A stretch of 64,000 nucleotides of DNA from the IMG/VR virus record IMGVR_UViG_3300032053_000013, positions 58,286 through 122,285 of that record. One strand, written 5' to 3'. The stretch is from a virus. Each line of letters opens with the position of its first letter. The first letter of the stretch is position 1. Position numbers and translations under genes: made by a program. The notes under the pieces are model-generated. The model was not told the DNA's origin and made no database searches. It was given only the letters and a program-made list of their open reading frames with translations. Positions 27,458 through 34,924 of this stretch are shown piece by piece.

Positions 27458-27566
27458 CGGAGGAGATGTCGCTCCTCACGACGCTGCTGGGGATAGGGGG
27501 CCAGTTCGAGAGGACGGGAAGCAGGATCGTGGTCCGGTTCCCCGTCCCCGCGGGGTGGTCCGCTGA
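27195..27566 (+). CDS. Hypothetical protein, paralogue of the gene at 27636
   Basis: 123 residues from an ATG with a strong AAGGAGGGG site. The N-terminus ITVILDGKDFRRLVAGRAVE aligns with the gene at 27636 (EGEDLVRFMAGEAVE). The last 60 residues overlap the next gene out of frame and look non-native. The functional part is probably the first 60 residues. Confidence 0.5.
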   Translation: MPEITVILDGKDFRRLVAGRAVETEVRVRDVQCWIRIGMGELDFKAMVEAIRDAMDGLGHAPPDGEKQEQEPPQGAAPRSEEPRRGDDGGDVAPHDAAGDRGPVREDGKQDRGPVPRPRGVVR

Positions 27567-27639
27567 GGACTGGGGAAGGGACACGAGGGAGATACTGATC
27601 AGGTTCAGGAAGGTCGTCCGTTCAGGAGAGACGGCATGA
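27373..27639 (+). CDS. Hypothetical coiled-coil protein
   Basis: 88 residues starting MHLQTAKNRSKNRLKEQ. A charged helix is followed by a small beta segment with RIVVRFPVPAGW. The upstream ribosome site is weak and the gene overlaps its predecessor by 194 bases. Its codon pattern supports it over the overlapping frame. Confidence 0.5.
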   Translation: MHLQTAKNRSKNRLKEQLLEARNRVAEMTEEMSLLTTLLGIGGQFERTGSRIVVRFPVPAGWSAEDWGRDTREILIRFRKVVRSGETA

Positions 27640-28133
27640 GGCGGATCGCGTTCAGGATCGAGGGGGAGGACCTGGTGAGGTTCATGGCGGGGGAGGCCGT
27701 CGAGGCCAGGGGCGTCGACAGCGTGGGGGCCCGGTGGTCCCTGTCCCTGCGGAGCGCCCCGGCCGAGCCGGGGGAGGCGCCGAGGGTCGTGGACGTCGCG
27801 GTCGAGGAGGCCCCGACCTGGGCCGTCCTCATCGGGGGCCACGTGATCGGGCACGAGACGCACGAGGAGCCCGGGGAGGCCGTCCGGGAGGCGTTCTCCG
27901 CGGCCGGGCTGTCCTCGCTGCCGGAGGCCGTAGAGGTCGTGGCCAGGCGGGACGACACCGGCGAGTCGTGGGTGGTCTTCACCCTGGACGGCGAGGCCTA
28001 CTGCGTCCCGTTCGCCGAGTTCGCCGCCGACGTCCTCAAGTCCGACCGGTGGACGGGGGCGCAGAGGACGAAGCGGACCGAGATCGACGCGCTCATGGCC
28101 GAGATCAGGTCCCTGGCGGGCAAGGCCCGGTAG
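27636..28133 (+). CDS. Hypothetical protein
   Basis: 165 residues, ATG overlapping the previous stop. EGEDLVRFMAGEAVEARG matches the start of the protein at 27195. The middle has regular beta strands and a C-terminal helix is basic. I infer a small duplicated domain of unknown role. Confidence 0.55.
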   Translation: MRRIAFRIEGEDLVRFMAGEAVEARGVDSVGARWSLSLRSAPAEPGEAPRVVDVAVEEAPTWAVLIGGHVIGHETHEEPGEAVREAFSAAGLSSLPEAVEVVARRDDTGESWVVFTLDGEAYCVPFAEFAADVLKSDRWTGAQRTKRTEIDALMAEIRSLAGKAR

Positions 28134-28141
28134 GGGGGGAG

Positions 28142-28411
28142 ATGCCCCTCGGGTGGGTCCCGGTCCGCGGGGAGAGGGTGCGCTACCGGTCCAGGCCGGT
28201 GGTGGTCCTGTCGGTGCGCGTCTACTCGCCGACGAGCGGGAGGGACGCGGCCTGGGCCGAGGTGAGGGAGTCCCCGGACAAGCCGCCGAGGCGGCGGGCC
28301 CGCAGGCGCACCCGCGAGGAGCGGGTGGCCGACGTCATCATGGGGAGGGAGAAGGATGCCCCCGCTGCCCATTCCCGACTCGTCCCTATTCTTCATCTGT
28401 CGCCACTGTGA
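28142..28411 (+). CDS. Small basic hypothetical protein
   Basis: 89 residues from an ATG after AGGGGGGAG. It starts with a beta-rich segment (GERVRYRSRPVVVLSVRVY) and continues with a very basic stretch (RRRARRRTREER). The final 19 residues overlap the next gene. Nucleic-acid binding is plausible from charge alone. Confidence 0.45.
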   Translation: MPLGWVPVRGERVRYRSRPVVVLSVRVYSPTSGRDAAWAEVRESPDKPPRRRARRRTREERVADVIMGREKDAPAAHSRLVPILHLSPL

Positions 28412-28742
28412 GGCCATGGCGGCGGCGTGGGACGGGGGGCGGAAGACGTGCGGCGCCGACTGCGGCGGCCCGCTGAAGGGCAGGATGTACCCGCGCTACC
28501 GCGGCCCGCTCACGCCGGGCGTCGTCGCCACCAGGTGCTTCGTCTGCGGAGAGGGGGCGGCGGACCACGTCTCCGACGAGAGGATGTCGAGGATCCTCGG
28601 GGTCTGCGGGAAGCATTCCCACTGCGTCAGGCGGACCGACATGTCCAAGGTCAGGCCGGAGGACCGGGGGATAGTGACCACGAGGAAGGTCGAGGTCCCG
28701 CCGGAGGAGCTGTTCGGGCTGCCAGAGAAGGAGCGCGGATGA
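28356..28742 (+). CDS. Cys-rich putative zinc-binding protein
   Basis: 128 residues. CRHC, a CGADCGG motif, CFVCGEG and CGKHSHC provide up to eight metal ligands. The ATG follows GGGAGAAGG. The protein is probably zinc-stabilised; its role is unknown. Confidence 0.55.
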   Translation: MPPLPIPDSSLFFICRHCEAMAAAWDGGRKTCGADCGGPLKGRMYPRYRGPLTPGVVATRCFVCGEGAADHVSDERMSRILGVCGKHSHCVRRTDMSKVRPEDRGIVTTRKVEVPPEELFGLPEKERG

Positions 28743-29074
28743 CACTCTCGAAGAGGATGGAGGAGGGGTTCTGGGCCACCATCGGGCTCGCCCTCCCCCC
28801 TGAAGTCAAAGTGATGGTCTCCAAGGAGGAGAGATTGCCTGGCCTGTTCCTGGACGTGATGGGCCACACCGCCCAAGTGGTTCCCCCCGACGAGCCCTGT
28901 CACCTCATCTTCGTGGACCTGCAACCGGAGGCGAACTGGGCGCATGAATGCCTCTACGTCTACGTCGTTTCGGACGGGAGCCTGTTCGCGGTGAAGCACG
29001 ATTGGCCGCCGAACGAGAAACATGAGATGACCCCGATGGAGCGTCCCCGGGAAGGAGCCCCGTCGATTTCGTAA
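28739..29074 (+). CDS. Hypothetical protein
   Basis: 111 residues. The ATG overlaps the previous stop (ATGA), indicating translational coupling. The sequence is compact and mixed alpha/beta, with VVPPDEPCHLIFVDLQPEAN in the middle. Composition is slightly AT-richer than its neighbours. No family recognised. Confidence 0.5.
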   Translation: MTLSKRMEEGFWATIGLALPPEVKVMVSKEERLPGLFLDVMGHTAQVVPPDEPCHLIFVDLQPEANWAHECLYVYVVSDGSLFAVKHDWPPNEKHEMTPMERPREGAPSIS

Positions 29075-29086
29075 TACAGGAGACCC

Positions 29087-29419
29087 ATGGACGCGAAGCA
29101 ACTTAAATCGCTGGAGAAGAGGCTCCTGGAGAAACGGGAGCAACTCTTCAACGACATCGGGCGCATGAAGGCCGATGAGGCGATAAGGATTCCCAGCAAG
29201 AATTCAGAAGAGTTCGACTACGAGGTCGAGATCACGCGGGGCCTGATCGAGACGGAAGAGAGGGAGATCCGCGAGATCGACATGGCCCTGGGGAGGATCG
29301 AGGGCAAAACCTTCGGGATCTGCGAGTCCTGCGGGAAGGAGATCAAACCCTCCCGGCTCAAGGCACTTCCGAACGCCCGGCAGTGCCTTCCTTGCAAGAT
29401 AAAAGAGGAGGAGGCGTGA
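29087..29419 (+). CDS. DksA/TraR-family zinc-finger protein
   Basis: 110 residues. An N-terminal coiled coil (KSLEKRLLEKREQLFNDIG) leads to CESCG and then CLPCK with KPSRLKALP between them. This is the C4 finger of the DksA/TraR family. Family members enter the RNA polymerase secondary channel and alter promoter choice. The phage has many sigma-70-like promoters, so a role in switching host polymerase is plausible but inferred. Confidence 0.8.
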   Translation: MDAKQLKSLEKRLLEKREQLFNDIGRMKADEAIRIPSKNSEEFDYEVEITRGLIETEEREIREIDMALGRIEGKTFGICESCGKEIKPSRLKALPNARQCLPCKIKEEEA

Positions 29420-29997
29420 AGATCGGGGATGTAGTCATCCTGAAGGGGAAGGTGGTAGAGAAGGAATGTGGCTCCATCTCATCGAAGGGGGATCACCTCA
29501 CCCTCATCGAGGGGAAGGCCGACATCGGAGGATGCGTACTGGCGAAGGACTGGCGGGGGGAGGTTCACTGCATCAATCCGGACCTTTTCGAGGTGGTATG
29601 GACCCGCGAGGAGGAAGTCGCCAGGAAGATGATGGATCCGGAGCCCGTGCAGTTCAAGCCGGTGAGCCTCCCGGAGATCGAGCAACGGCTCCTACAGTCC
29701 ATGGCCCAGATGGTGTCTGTCAATCTCGACAAGGAGATCACCGCCGACTGGAAGTGGGTGGAGGGAAAGATGAACGCGAGCAGGCATGAGCCGCCGCCGA
29801 GGCCGGGGGAGAAGAGGGTCCTCGACCTCGTCCTCGCCGACCTCAGGGCGCGGGCGGAGGCGGGGAAGATCAAGTACGGGACGTACCTCATGACGCGGAA
29901 CGGGAGGGACGCCCTGATGGACGCGTACCAGGAGGCGCTGGACCTTGTCATGTACCTCCGCCAGGAGCTCGAGGAGAAGGAGGAGAGGCGTGGGTGA
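29416..29997 (+). CDS. Phage protein with MazG-like C-terminal helix motif
   Basis: 193 residues from a GTG overlapping the previous stop. The N-terminal 65 residues form a small beta domain (KIGDVVILKGKVVEKECG). The C-terminal 60 carry KIKYGTYL, NGRDAL and DAYQEALDLVMYLRQ, a conserved pattern in many phage proteins that resembles all-alpha NTP pyrophosphatases. That assignment is tentative. Confidence 0.5.
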   Translation: MKIGDVVILKGKVVEKECGSISSKGDHLTLIEGKADIGGCVLAKDWRGEVHCINPDLFEVVWTREEEVARKMMDPEPVQFKPVSLPEIEQRLLQSMAQMVSVNLDKEITADWKWVEGKMNASRHEPPPRPGEKRVLDLVLADLRARAEAGKIKYGTYLMTRNGRDALMDAYQEALDLVMYLRQELEEKEERRG

Positions 29998-30229
29998 GAA
30001 GAAGGTCTGCCCGAGGTGCGGGAAGGAGTTTGTCGAGGGGCGCGAGGAGTACATGGACCCGACGAAGCACGGGTGGCCGGTGCCGACGGGCCAGAAGAGC
30101 GCGGACGGCTTCGACGTCTGGAGGGTCCTCCTCTGCGCCGACGCGACGCCGGAGCAGGTCGCGGAGTACAGGGCCGTCAAGACGGACCAGTCCCTGGGGA
30201 TCAGGTCCGTGGGATTCGGGAAGAACTGA
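29990..30229 (+). CDS. Small zinc-ribbon-like protein
   Basis: 79 residues, GTG start behind AAGGAGGAG, overlapping its predecessor by eight bases. An N-terminal CPRCGKEF gives one Cys pair. The rest is acidic and aromatic (SADGFDVWRVLLCADATPE). Unknown function. Confidence 0.5.
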   Translation: MGEKKVCPRCGKEFVEGREEYMDPTKHGWPVPTGQKSADGFDVWRVLLCADATPEQVAEYRAVKTDQSLGIRSVGFGKN

Positions 30230-30441
30230 TGGTGGAAATGATCAGAAGGCGGACAACCATCGACCTCGCCATCTACACGTTCCAGGAGACGGAGGGGTCG
30301 TTCTGCCCCTGCGGGGGGAAGGCGCACCTCCTGGCGCCGAGGGAGCCGGACCGCGACGCGCCCATCTTCTACCTCTGCGCGAAGTGCGGACGGATCGCCC
30401 AGGCGGGCGTCGGAGAGGTGTCGCCTCAGGAGGATCGATGA
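30229..30441 (+). CDS. Small Cys-rich hypothetical protein
   Basis: 70 residues, ATG overlapping the previous stop. CPCGGK and CAKCG form a four-Cys zinc ribbon. Its stop overlaps the start of the methyltransferase gene, so it may be translated together with it. Confidence 0.5.
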   Translation: MVEMIRRRTTIDLAIYTFQETEGSFCPCGGKAHLLAPREPDRDAPIFYLCAKCGRIAQAGVGEVSPQEDR

Positions 30442-32609
30442 TGGAGACGGAGTACGTCAGGTCGCTGCGGGTGGACTGGAAGGCGGAGCCGCCGGTCGGA
30501 TCCCCGACGGTCGTGAGCACCTTCGCCGGGTGCGGGGGGAGCTCGCTCGGGTACCGGATGGCCGGGTTCCGGGAGCTGCTCGCCGTCGACTTCGAGGAGA
30601 ACGCCGTGGCGACGTTCGCCAGGAACTTCCCGGGGGTCCCGGTCTGGCAGCGGGACATCACGAAGGTCACGGCGGAGGAGGTCCTGTCCTTCTGCAAGAT
30701 CGGGAAGGGGGACCTGGACGTGTTCGACGGCAGCCCGCCGTGCTTCCCGGCCGGGACGGATGTGTGGACGGCGCGTGGGAAGGTGCCGATAGAAGGGGTT
30801 GAGATAGGGGATCTTGTGCTTACGCATAGGGGTCGGTACAGGAGGGTGGTCGGGAGGACGAAGAGGATAGCGGGAGGGCTGAGAAGGCTGGTAATCAAGT
30901 ATGGTCGGGAGGATATTGTTTGCACCGAGGGGCACCCTTTGTATGTGAGGAGGAGGGCGGGTCCGAGAGTGAGGAGTTACTCCGCGCCCGAGTGGGCCGC
31001 GGCGAAGGAGATTAGGCCGGGCGATGTTGTTCTGGAGCCGCATGTCGCGGAGGTCCCCGATCTGGTCGTGCCGGATGTGGTAACAAGGCAGAGGATCAAC
31101 GTGGAGGGGCAGAGCGGGTCCGACCGGAGCGAGATGCGGCTGCTGTCGAGGCCGTGTTCCTTGGATTGGAAATCCTCTGAGTTTGCATGGGTTCTGGGGT
31201 TCTACGTGGCCGAGGGGCATCGCCGGGGCCGAGAGCCGACGTTTGTTGATGGGGGGCCATATCGGCGCGAGGTGGTGTTCTCGGTTGCGGATAAGGAAGC
31301 GGCTCCGCTTTCCGTGAGGCTGTCGGGGATGGGCCTCCATGCCTGCGTCCAGAGGCACAGCCAGGGATCGTCGAGGGTGTCGGTGAGCGACCTGGACCTG
31401 TGGTCTCTTGTGGGGGTTGTGGGGGAGGGCGCGGGGGGCAAGAGGATACCGGCGGCGTTCCATGCCCAGCCGGAGGAGTGGCAGAAGGCTTTCCTGGACG
31501 GGTACTTCGAGGGGGATGGGTGCCTGAAAAGGAACGGGAAGGCAGGGGTCGTCAGGAAGGCGACCACGGTGTCGAGGGACCTCGCGGAGGGCGTGGCCAG
31601 GATGGTCGCCAGGGCGTTCGGAGTGGTGGCGTCGATTGATGTTCTTTATCCCGCGGGTGTAGGTAGCATCCAAGGCAGAAGTGTGATGGTAAGGGAGGCG
31701 TATTCGGTCGGCTATAGCCTTCCGGGATCGAGGAAGCCGAGGCCAGGGTTTGTCGATGAGGCTGGGGCGTGGCTGCCCGTCGTGAGTAATGAGGAAGAGG
31801 ATCGGGCTGCGGAGGACGTCTACAACCTGGAGGTGGAGGAGGACGAGTCGTACGTGGCTGGAGGACTGGCGGTCCATAACTGCCAGGGCTTCTCGATGAG
31901 CGGGTCGAGGAAGGTGAGCGACCCGAGGAACAGCCTGTTCATGGAGTTCGCGCGGCTCATCGAGGGGCTGGGGCCGAGGGTCTTCCTCATGGAGAACGTG
32001 GCCGGGCAGGTGCGCGGCAAGATGCGGGGGGCCTTCATCGAGATCATGAGGGTGCTGAAGGGGACGGGGTACGCGGTGAAGTGCGCGCTGCTCAACGCGG
32101 CGCACTACGGGGTTCCGCAGCACAGGGAGAGGATGATCTACATCGGGGTGAGGCCCGACGTCGGGGCGGAGCCGTCGTTCCCCAGGCCGTCGGCGAGGGT
32201 GGTGACGTGCGGCGAGGCCATCGGGGACCTGGAGGGGTTCGACGACGGGGTGAAGATGCCGGGGTTCTCGAAGAGCCCGAGGGCGAGCAGGATGCTTAGC
32301 CAGATCCGGGAGGGGCAGCATGGGCTGGACGCCGACGCCAAGGGCGGGTACTTCAACACCGCGAGGATCGACAGGCTGAGGGTCGCTCCCACCATCCTCA
32401 AGACGAGCAGCCCCGCGTCGGGCCTGGTCCACTACGACGGGAGCAGGTGGCTCACCATCGCGGAGGCGAAGAGGATCGCGTCCTTCCCCGACGACTTCGA
32501 GCTCATCGGGAGCTACCAGCACAGGTGGGCGAGGATCGGGAACGCGGTCATGCCCATGTTCATGCGGGCGCTGGCGTCCCACGTCAGGAAGGAGATCCTG
32601 GGGAGATGA
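30438..32609 (+). CDS. C5-cytosine DNA methyltransferase interrupted by an intein
   Basis: 723 residues before splicing. The extein has motif I (FAGCGGSSLGY, near residue 30), then DGSPP | CQGFS for motif IV, then MENVAG (motif VI) and QHRERMIYIG (motif VIII). The motif IV Cys is the catalytic nucleophile of Dcm-type enzymes. An intein of 380 residues (102-481) sits directly before that Cys; removal leaves about 343 residues, a normal size. The enzyme should methylate C5 of cytosine in a specific site, probably to evade host restriction. The start is the first of two tandem ATGs. A Vsr-type gene downstream supports the assignment. Confidence 0.9.
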   Translation: MMETEYVRSLRVDWKAEPPVGSPTVVSTFAGCGGSSLGYRMAGFRELLAVDFEENAVATFARNFPGVPVWQRDITKVTAEEVLSFCKIGKGDLDVFDGSPPCFPAGTDVWTARGKVPIEGVEIGDLVLTHRGRYRRVVGRTKRIAGGLRRLVIKYGREDIVCTEGHPLYVRRRAGPRVRSYSAPEWAAAKEIRPGDVVLEPHVAEVPDLVVPDVVTRQRINVEGQSGSDRSEMRLLSRPCSLDWKSSEFAWVLGFYVAEGHRRGREPTFVDGGPYRREVVFSVADKEAAPLSVRLSGMGLHACVQRHSQGSSRVSVSDLDLWSLVGVVGEGAGGKRIPAAFHAQPEEWQKAFLDGYFEGDGCLKRNGKAGVVRKATTVSRDLAEGVARMVARAFGVVASIDVLYPAGVGSIQGRSVMVREAYSVGYSLPGSRKPRPGFVDEAGAWLPVVSNEEEDRAAEDVYNLEVEEDESYVAGGLAVHNCQGFSMSGSRKVSDPRNSLFMEFARLIEGLGPRVFLMENVAGQVRGKMRGAFIEIMRVLKGTGYAVKCALLNAAHYGVPQHRERMIYIGVRPDVGAEPSFPRPSARVVTCGEAIGDLEGFDDGVKMPGFSKSPRASRMLSQIREGQHGLDADAKGGYFNTARIDRLRVAPTILKTSSPASGLVHYDGSRWLTIAEAKRIASFPDDFELIGSYQHRWARIGNAVMPMFMRALASHVRKEILGR
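30741..31880 (+). mobile_element. Intein with LAGLIDADG homing endonuclease
   Basis: The element codes 380 residues. It starts with CFPAGTDVWTARGKVPIEGV (intein block A) and ends GLAVHN before Cys, as splicing requires (His-Asn, +1 Cys). LGFYVAEGH (intein residue about 150) and LDGYFEGDGCLKR (about 251) are the paired LAGLIDADG-type motifs. Its codons (GAT, TAT, GTT, AGG, ATA) are AT-richer than the flanking extein, which suggests recent arrival. Confidence 0.9.
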
Positions 32610-33091
32610 GCAAGGCGAAGCTGGAGGTCGTCTACGTCGACGCGTCGGCCCTGAGGCCGAACGGGTGGAACCCGAACGAGATGGACGCCGGGATGCTCGA
32701 CAGGCTCATGCGCGAGGTCGAGCGGGTCGGGTTCGTCCAGCCCGTGGCGGCGATGAGGGACGGCACGATCATCGACGGGGAGCATCGCTGGGTGCTCGCC
32801 AGGGACAAGGGGTGGAAGGTGCCCGTCGTGTACCTGGACGTCGACGAGAGGACGGCGAAGACCCTCTGCGTGAACATGAACGCGATCCGCGGGGAGAACG
32901 ACCCGGCCAGGCTCGTCGCCCTGGTGGAGTCGCTCGGGATGCCGGGGAGGGAGATGGAGAGGGTCCTCGGGATCACGTCGGGGGACATGGACGCGCTGCG
33001 GGCCGCCCTGGAGGCGCCCGACATCAGGGAGTTCGACGAGAACATCGAGACGAGGCACGCGTGCCCGAGGTGCGGATATAAATGGTCATGA
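32606..33091 (+). CDS. ParB/Srx-like domain protein 1
   Basis: 161 residues, ATG overlapping the methyltransferase stop. GTIIDGEHRW (about residues 52-61) is the ParB box-I type motif, and LRPNGWNPNEM is the usual opening of the fold. A C-terminal CPRCG could bind metal. Such domains occur as CTP-binding DNA partition proteins or as nucleases; here the setting suggests DNA modification or protection. The next gene is a paralogue. Confidence 0.7.
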   Translation: MSKAKLEVVYVDASALRPNGWNPNEMDAGMLDRLMREVERVGFVQPVAAMRDGTIIDGEHRWVLARDKGWKVPVVYLDVDERTAKTLCVNMNAIRGENDPARLVALVESLGMPGREMERVLGITSGDMDALRAALEAPDIREFDENIETRHACPRCGYKWS

Positions 33092-33693
33092 CGCCTGGCG
33101 GAAAGATCGAGATCGAGGTGGTCCCGATAGGGAGCGTGAGGCCGAACGAGTGGAACCCCAACGTCCTCCCGTCGAGGAGGTACGCCCACCTCCGAAAGGA
33201 GCTGGTCCGCGTCGGGTTCGCGGCGCCGCTCGTGGTGTCGCGGGACGGGACCATCATCAACGGCGAGCACAGGTGGAGGGCGGCCGGGGAGGAGGGGTTC
33301 TCCGAGGTCCCGGTCGTCAGGCTCGACGTCGACGAGGCCACGGCGAAGACGATCTCCCTCAACCTCAACTCGATCCACGGGGAGTTCGACAAGGCCAGGC
33401 TGGCGATGCTCGTGGCCGGGCTGGAGATCGACATCCCGAAGGACGATCTGCTGGAGATCCTCGACTACACGGACAGGGAGATGGCGGCCCTCATGGACCC
33501 TCCCCCGCCGAAGGACAAGGCCGGGGGCGGGGGGGCGGGCGAGGAGTGCGAGTGCCCGAGGTGCGGGCACCGGTTCGTCGAGGGGCAGGACTCGGGCGTG
33601 GACATCGACGGGGGAGGCGGGGATGGACACGGTGGCGCCGGAGGTGCGGTCGAGGATCATGGCCCGAATCAGGGGGAGGGGCACGGGGCCTGA
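33082..33693 (+). CDS. ParB/Srx-like domain protein 2
   Basis: 203 residues. VRPNEWNPNVLP and GTIINGEHRW match the upstream protein, as do TAKTISLNLNSIHGEFDKARL and a C-terminal CPRCGH. It is a tandem duplicate with a Gly/Asp-rich tail that overlaps the Vsr gene. The ATG at 33082 is used; 33088 is possible. Two adjacent ParB-like proteins may form a heteromer. Confidence 0.7.
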   Translation: MVMTPGGKIEIEVVPIGSVRPNEWNPNVLPSRRYAHLRKELVRVGFAAPLVVSRDGTIINGEHRWRAAGEEGFSEVPVVRLDVDEATAKTISLNLNSIHGEFDKARLAMLVAGLEIDIPKDDLLEILDYTDREMAALMDPPPPKDKAGGGGAGEECECPRCGHRFVEGQDSGVDIDGGGGDGHGGAGGAVEDHGPNQGEGHGA

Positions 33694-34033
33694 GAGGGCC
33701 CTGGCCGCCGCGCTGGGCGGGTCGGGCCTGGAGTTCACGGCGAACGACGGGTCGCTCCCCGGCAGCCCCGACCTGGCCTTCGCCGGGGCGAGGCTCGCCG
33801 TGTTCGTCAACGGGTGCTTCTGGCACGGGTGCCCGAGGCACTACCGTCTGCCTAAGTCCAACGTCGAGTTCTGGGAGAGGAAGGTCCGGGGGAACCGGAG
33901 GAGGGACGCGAGGGCGAGGCGGGCCCTCAACCGGGCGGGGTGGTCGGTCATGGTCGTGTGGGAGCACGACGTGAGGTCGGACCCGGAGCGGGCGGCCGCG
34001 AGGGTCGCCGGGAGGGCGGCGCGGTGCGCGTGA
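33623..34033 (+). CDS. vsr: Vsr-type (very short patch repair) endonuclease
   Basis: 136 residues. RSRIMARIRGRGTGPE, the PDLAF metal-site Asp, VNGCFWHGC, PKSN..FW and VVWEHD are all Vsr signatures. Vsr nicks at T:G mismatches produced by deamination of 5-methylcytosine and is commonly linked to Dcm-type enzymes, such as the one three genes upstream. It overlaps the ParB-like gene by 71 bases. Confidence 0.9.
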   Translation: MDTVAPEVRSRIMARIRGRGTGPERALAAALGGSGLEFTANDGSLPGSPDLAFAGARLAVFVNGCFWHGCPRHYRLPKSNVEFWERKVRGNRRRDARARRALNRAGWSVMVVWEHDVRSDPERAAARVAGRAARCA

Positions 34034-34377
34034 GGATCGGCAAGGCGCTGGACGCGGAGATCAGGGGGGAGATCGCGAGGGCCGTGGAGGCCGCCGCGCA
34101 GTCCTTCCTGTTCGAGCCGGGGACGGAGGCTCTCTCCGAGGTCGTCAAGGATTCCGCCGTCGAGGAGGCGGCCGGGGTCGTCGAGGAGTACGGCGTCAGG
34201 ATCCCGTGGCAGCCGGAGTGTAGGAGGTCGGACGCGAGGAGGCTGGTGGCGGACCGGATCTCCGTGAGCTGCGAGGATGGCGCGGTGCAAATCGACATCC
34301 GGGTCTCGCTGGAGGGGCTGACCTGCGACATCTCGGAGGAGAGGTTCGTGGCGCTCAGGATGCTGCCCGAGGGGTAG
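34024..34377 (+). CDS. Hypothetical protein
   Basis: 117 residues from GTG at 34024, eight bases after GGAGG; GTG at 34030 overlapping the Vsr stop is the alternative. The protein is acidic with two likely helices and a C-terminal beta segment (RISVSCEDGAVQIDIRVSLE). It ends the modification island. Function unknown. Confidence 0.5.
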   Translation: MRVRIGKALDAEIRGEIARAVEAAAQSFLFEPGTEALSEVVKDSAVEEAAGVVEEYGVRIPWQPECRRSDARRLVADRISVSCEDGAVQIDIRVSLEGLTCDISEERFVALRMLPEG

Positions 34378-34380
34378 GAC

Positions 34381-34482
34381 GGAGGGAAACACACAATGAA
34401 TTGTGGTCTGAGGGTGGAAATGGCCGACAGACGGTAGTCCTTGTAAATACTTGTAAATAATGGATTTACGACATTTTAGCCG
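34381..34482. promoter_or_regulatory. AT-rich control region with dyads and tandem repeat
   Basis: CACAAT-GA-ATTGTG (34392-34405) is a perfect dyad. TTGTAAATAC / TTGTAAATAA (34441-34460) is a 10-base tandem repeat, and GTAAAT (34453-34458) also pairs with ATTTAC (34464-34469). These lie just upstream of P6 and are probably operator sites. Confidence 0.65.
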
Positions 34483-34510
34483 TTGACCCGAATGGCGGGC
34501 GGCGTATAAT
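34483..34510 (+). promoter_or_regulatory. Sigma-70-like promoter P6 (replication operon)
   Basis: TTGACC (34483-34488), 16-base spacer, TATAAT (34505-34510). Unlike the other promoters its spacer lacks a GGAAA-like block, and it alone is preceded by AT-rich repeats. This fits separate regulation. Confidence 0.85.
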
Positions 34511-34516
34511 TATCGT

Positions 34517-34815
34517 GTTCACCTATTGCCCCGATGGGGCCGACGCCCCATAATATAGATGTCATGGCCGCTGGCAACGGCCCAGAGCAGGGGGAAAGGA
34601 ACAGGGAAGTGGGGACGAGGAAGACCAGCACCGAAAAACCGGTGTCGGATTGCCACCCGATTCCGGGGGGGCGAAGCGGGGAACTTCCCCACTACCCGCC
34701 CTGCGTAGCCCCCGAAACAAACAACCAGGCCGCGACTCGAAAGAGGGCGCGGCCTGTTCTATCTGCTGGAAGTGCCAAGAAGAGCCGTCGGCGCATGGGC
34801 GTCGGCGGCTTTTTC
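34517..34815 (+). ncRNA. Structured leader RNA upstream of the replication initiator
   Basis: About 300 bases between P6 and a terminator hold no convincing gene but many stems. GCCCC (34528-34532) can pair with GGGGC (34536-34540), which can instead pair with GCCCC (34545-34549). GGCCG pairs with CGGCC (34566-34582). CACCG pairs with CGGTG (34629-34644). CAGGCCGCG pairs with CGCGGCCTG (34726-34756). An attenuating leader or a small regulatory RNA would fit. Confidence 0.5.
34783..34815 (+). terminator. Intrinsic terminator / attenuator in the leader
   Basis: A 12-pair stem with two G-U pairs (34783-34794 with 34799-34810) closes an ATGG loop and is followed by five T. It lies between P6 and the initiator gene, so the initiator needs read-through or antitermination. 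Confidence 0.8.
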
Positions 34816-34924
34816 GTTTCTCCGCCCCAACCGAGTGACGGGGAGGGGATGGAGCGTGACGGCGTGGGGGAATTGCCGGTCCGTTTCCCTGGAGCGAGTC
34901 AGGGGGACGGGGAGGGACTTTTCT

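Noticed and set aside
27195-27639. Programmed frameshift joining the genes at 27195 and 27373
   Set aside because: The A-run near 27400 does not give a proper slippery heptamer in the zero frame for the needed shift, and the downstream frame has its own ATG.
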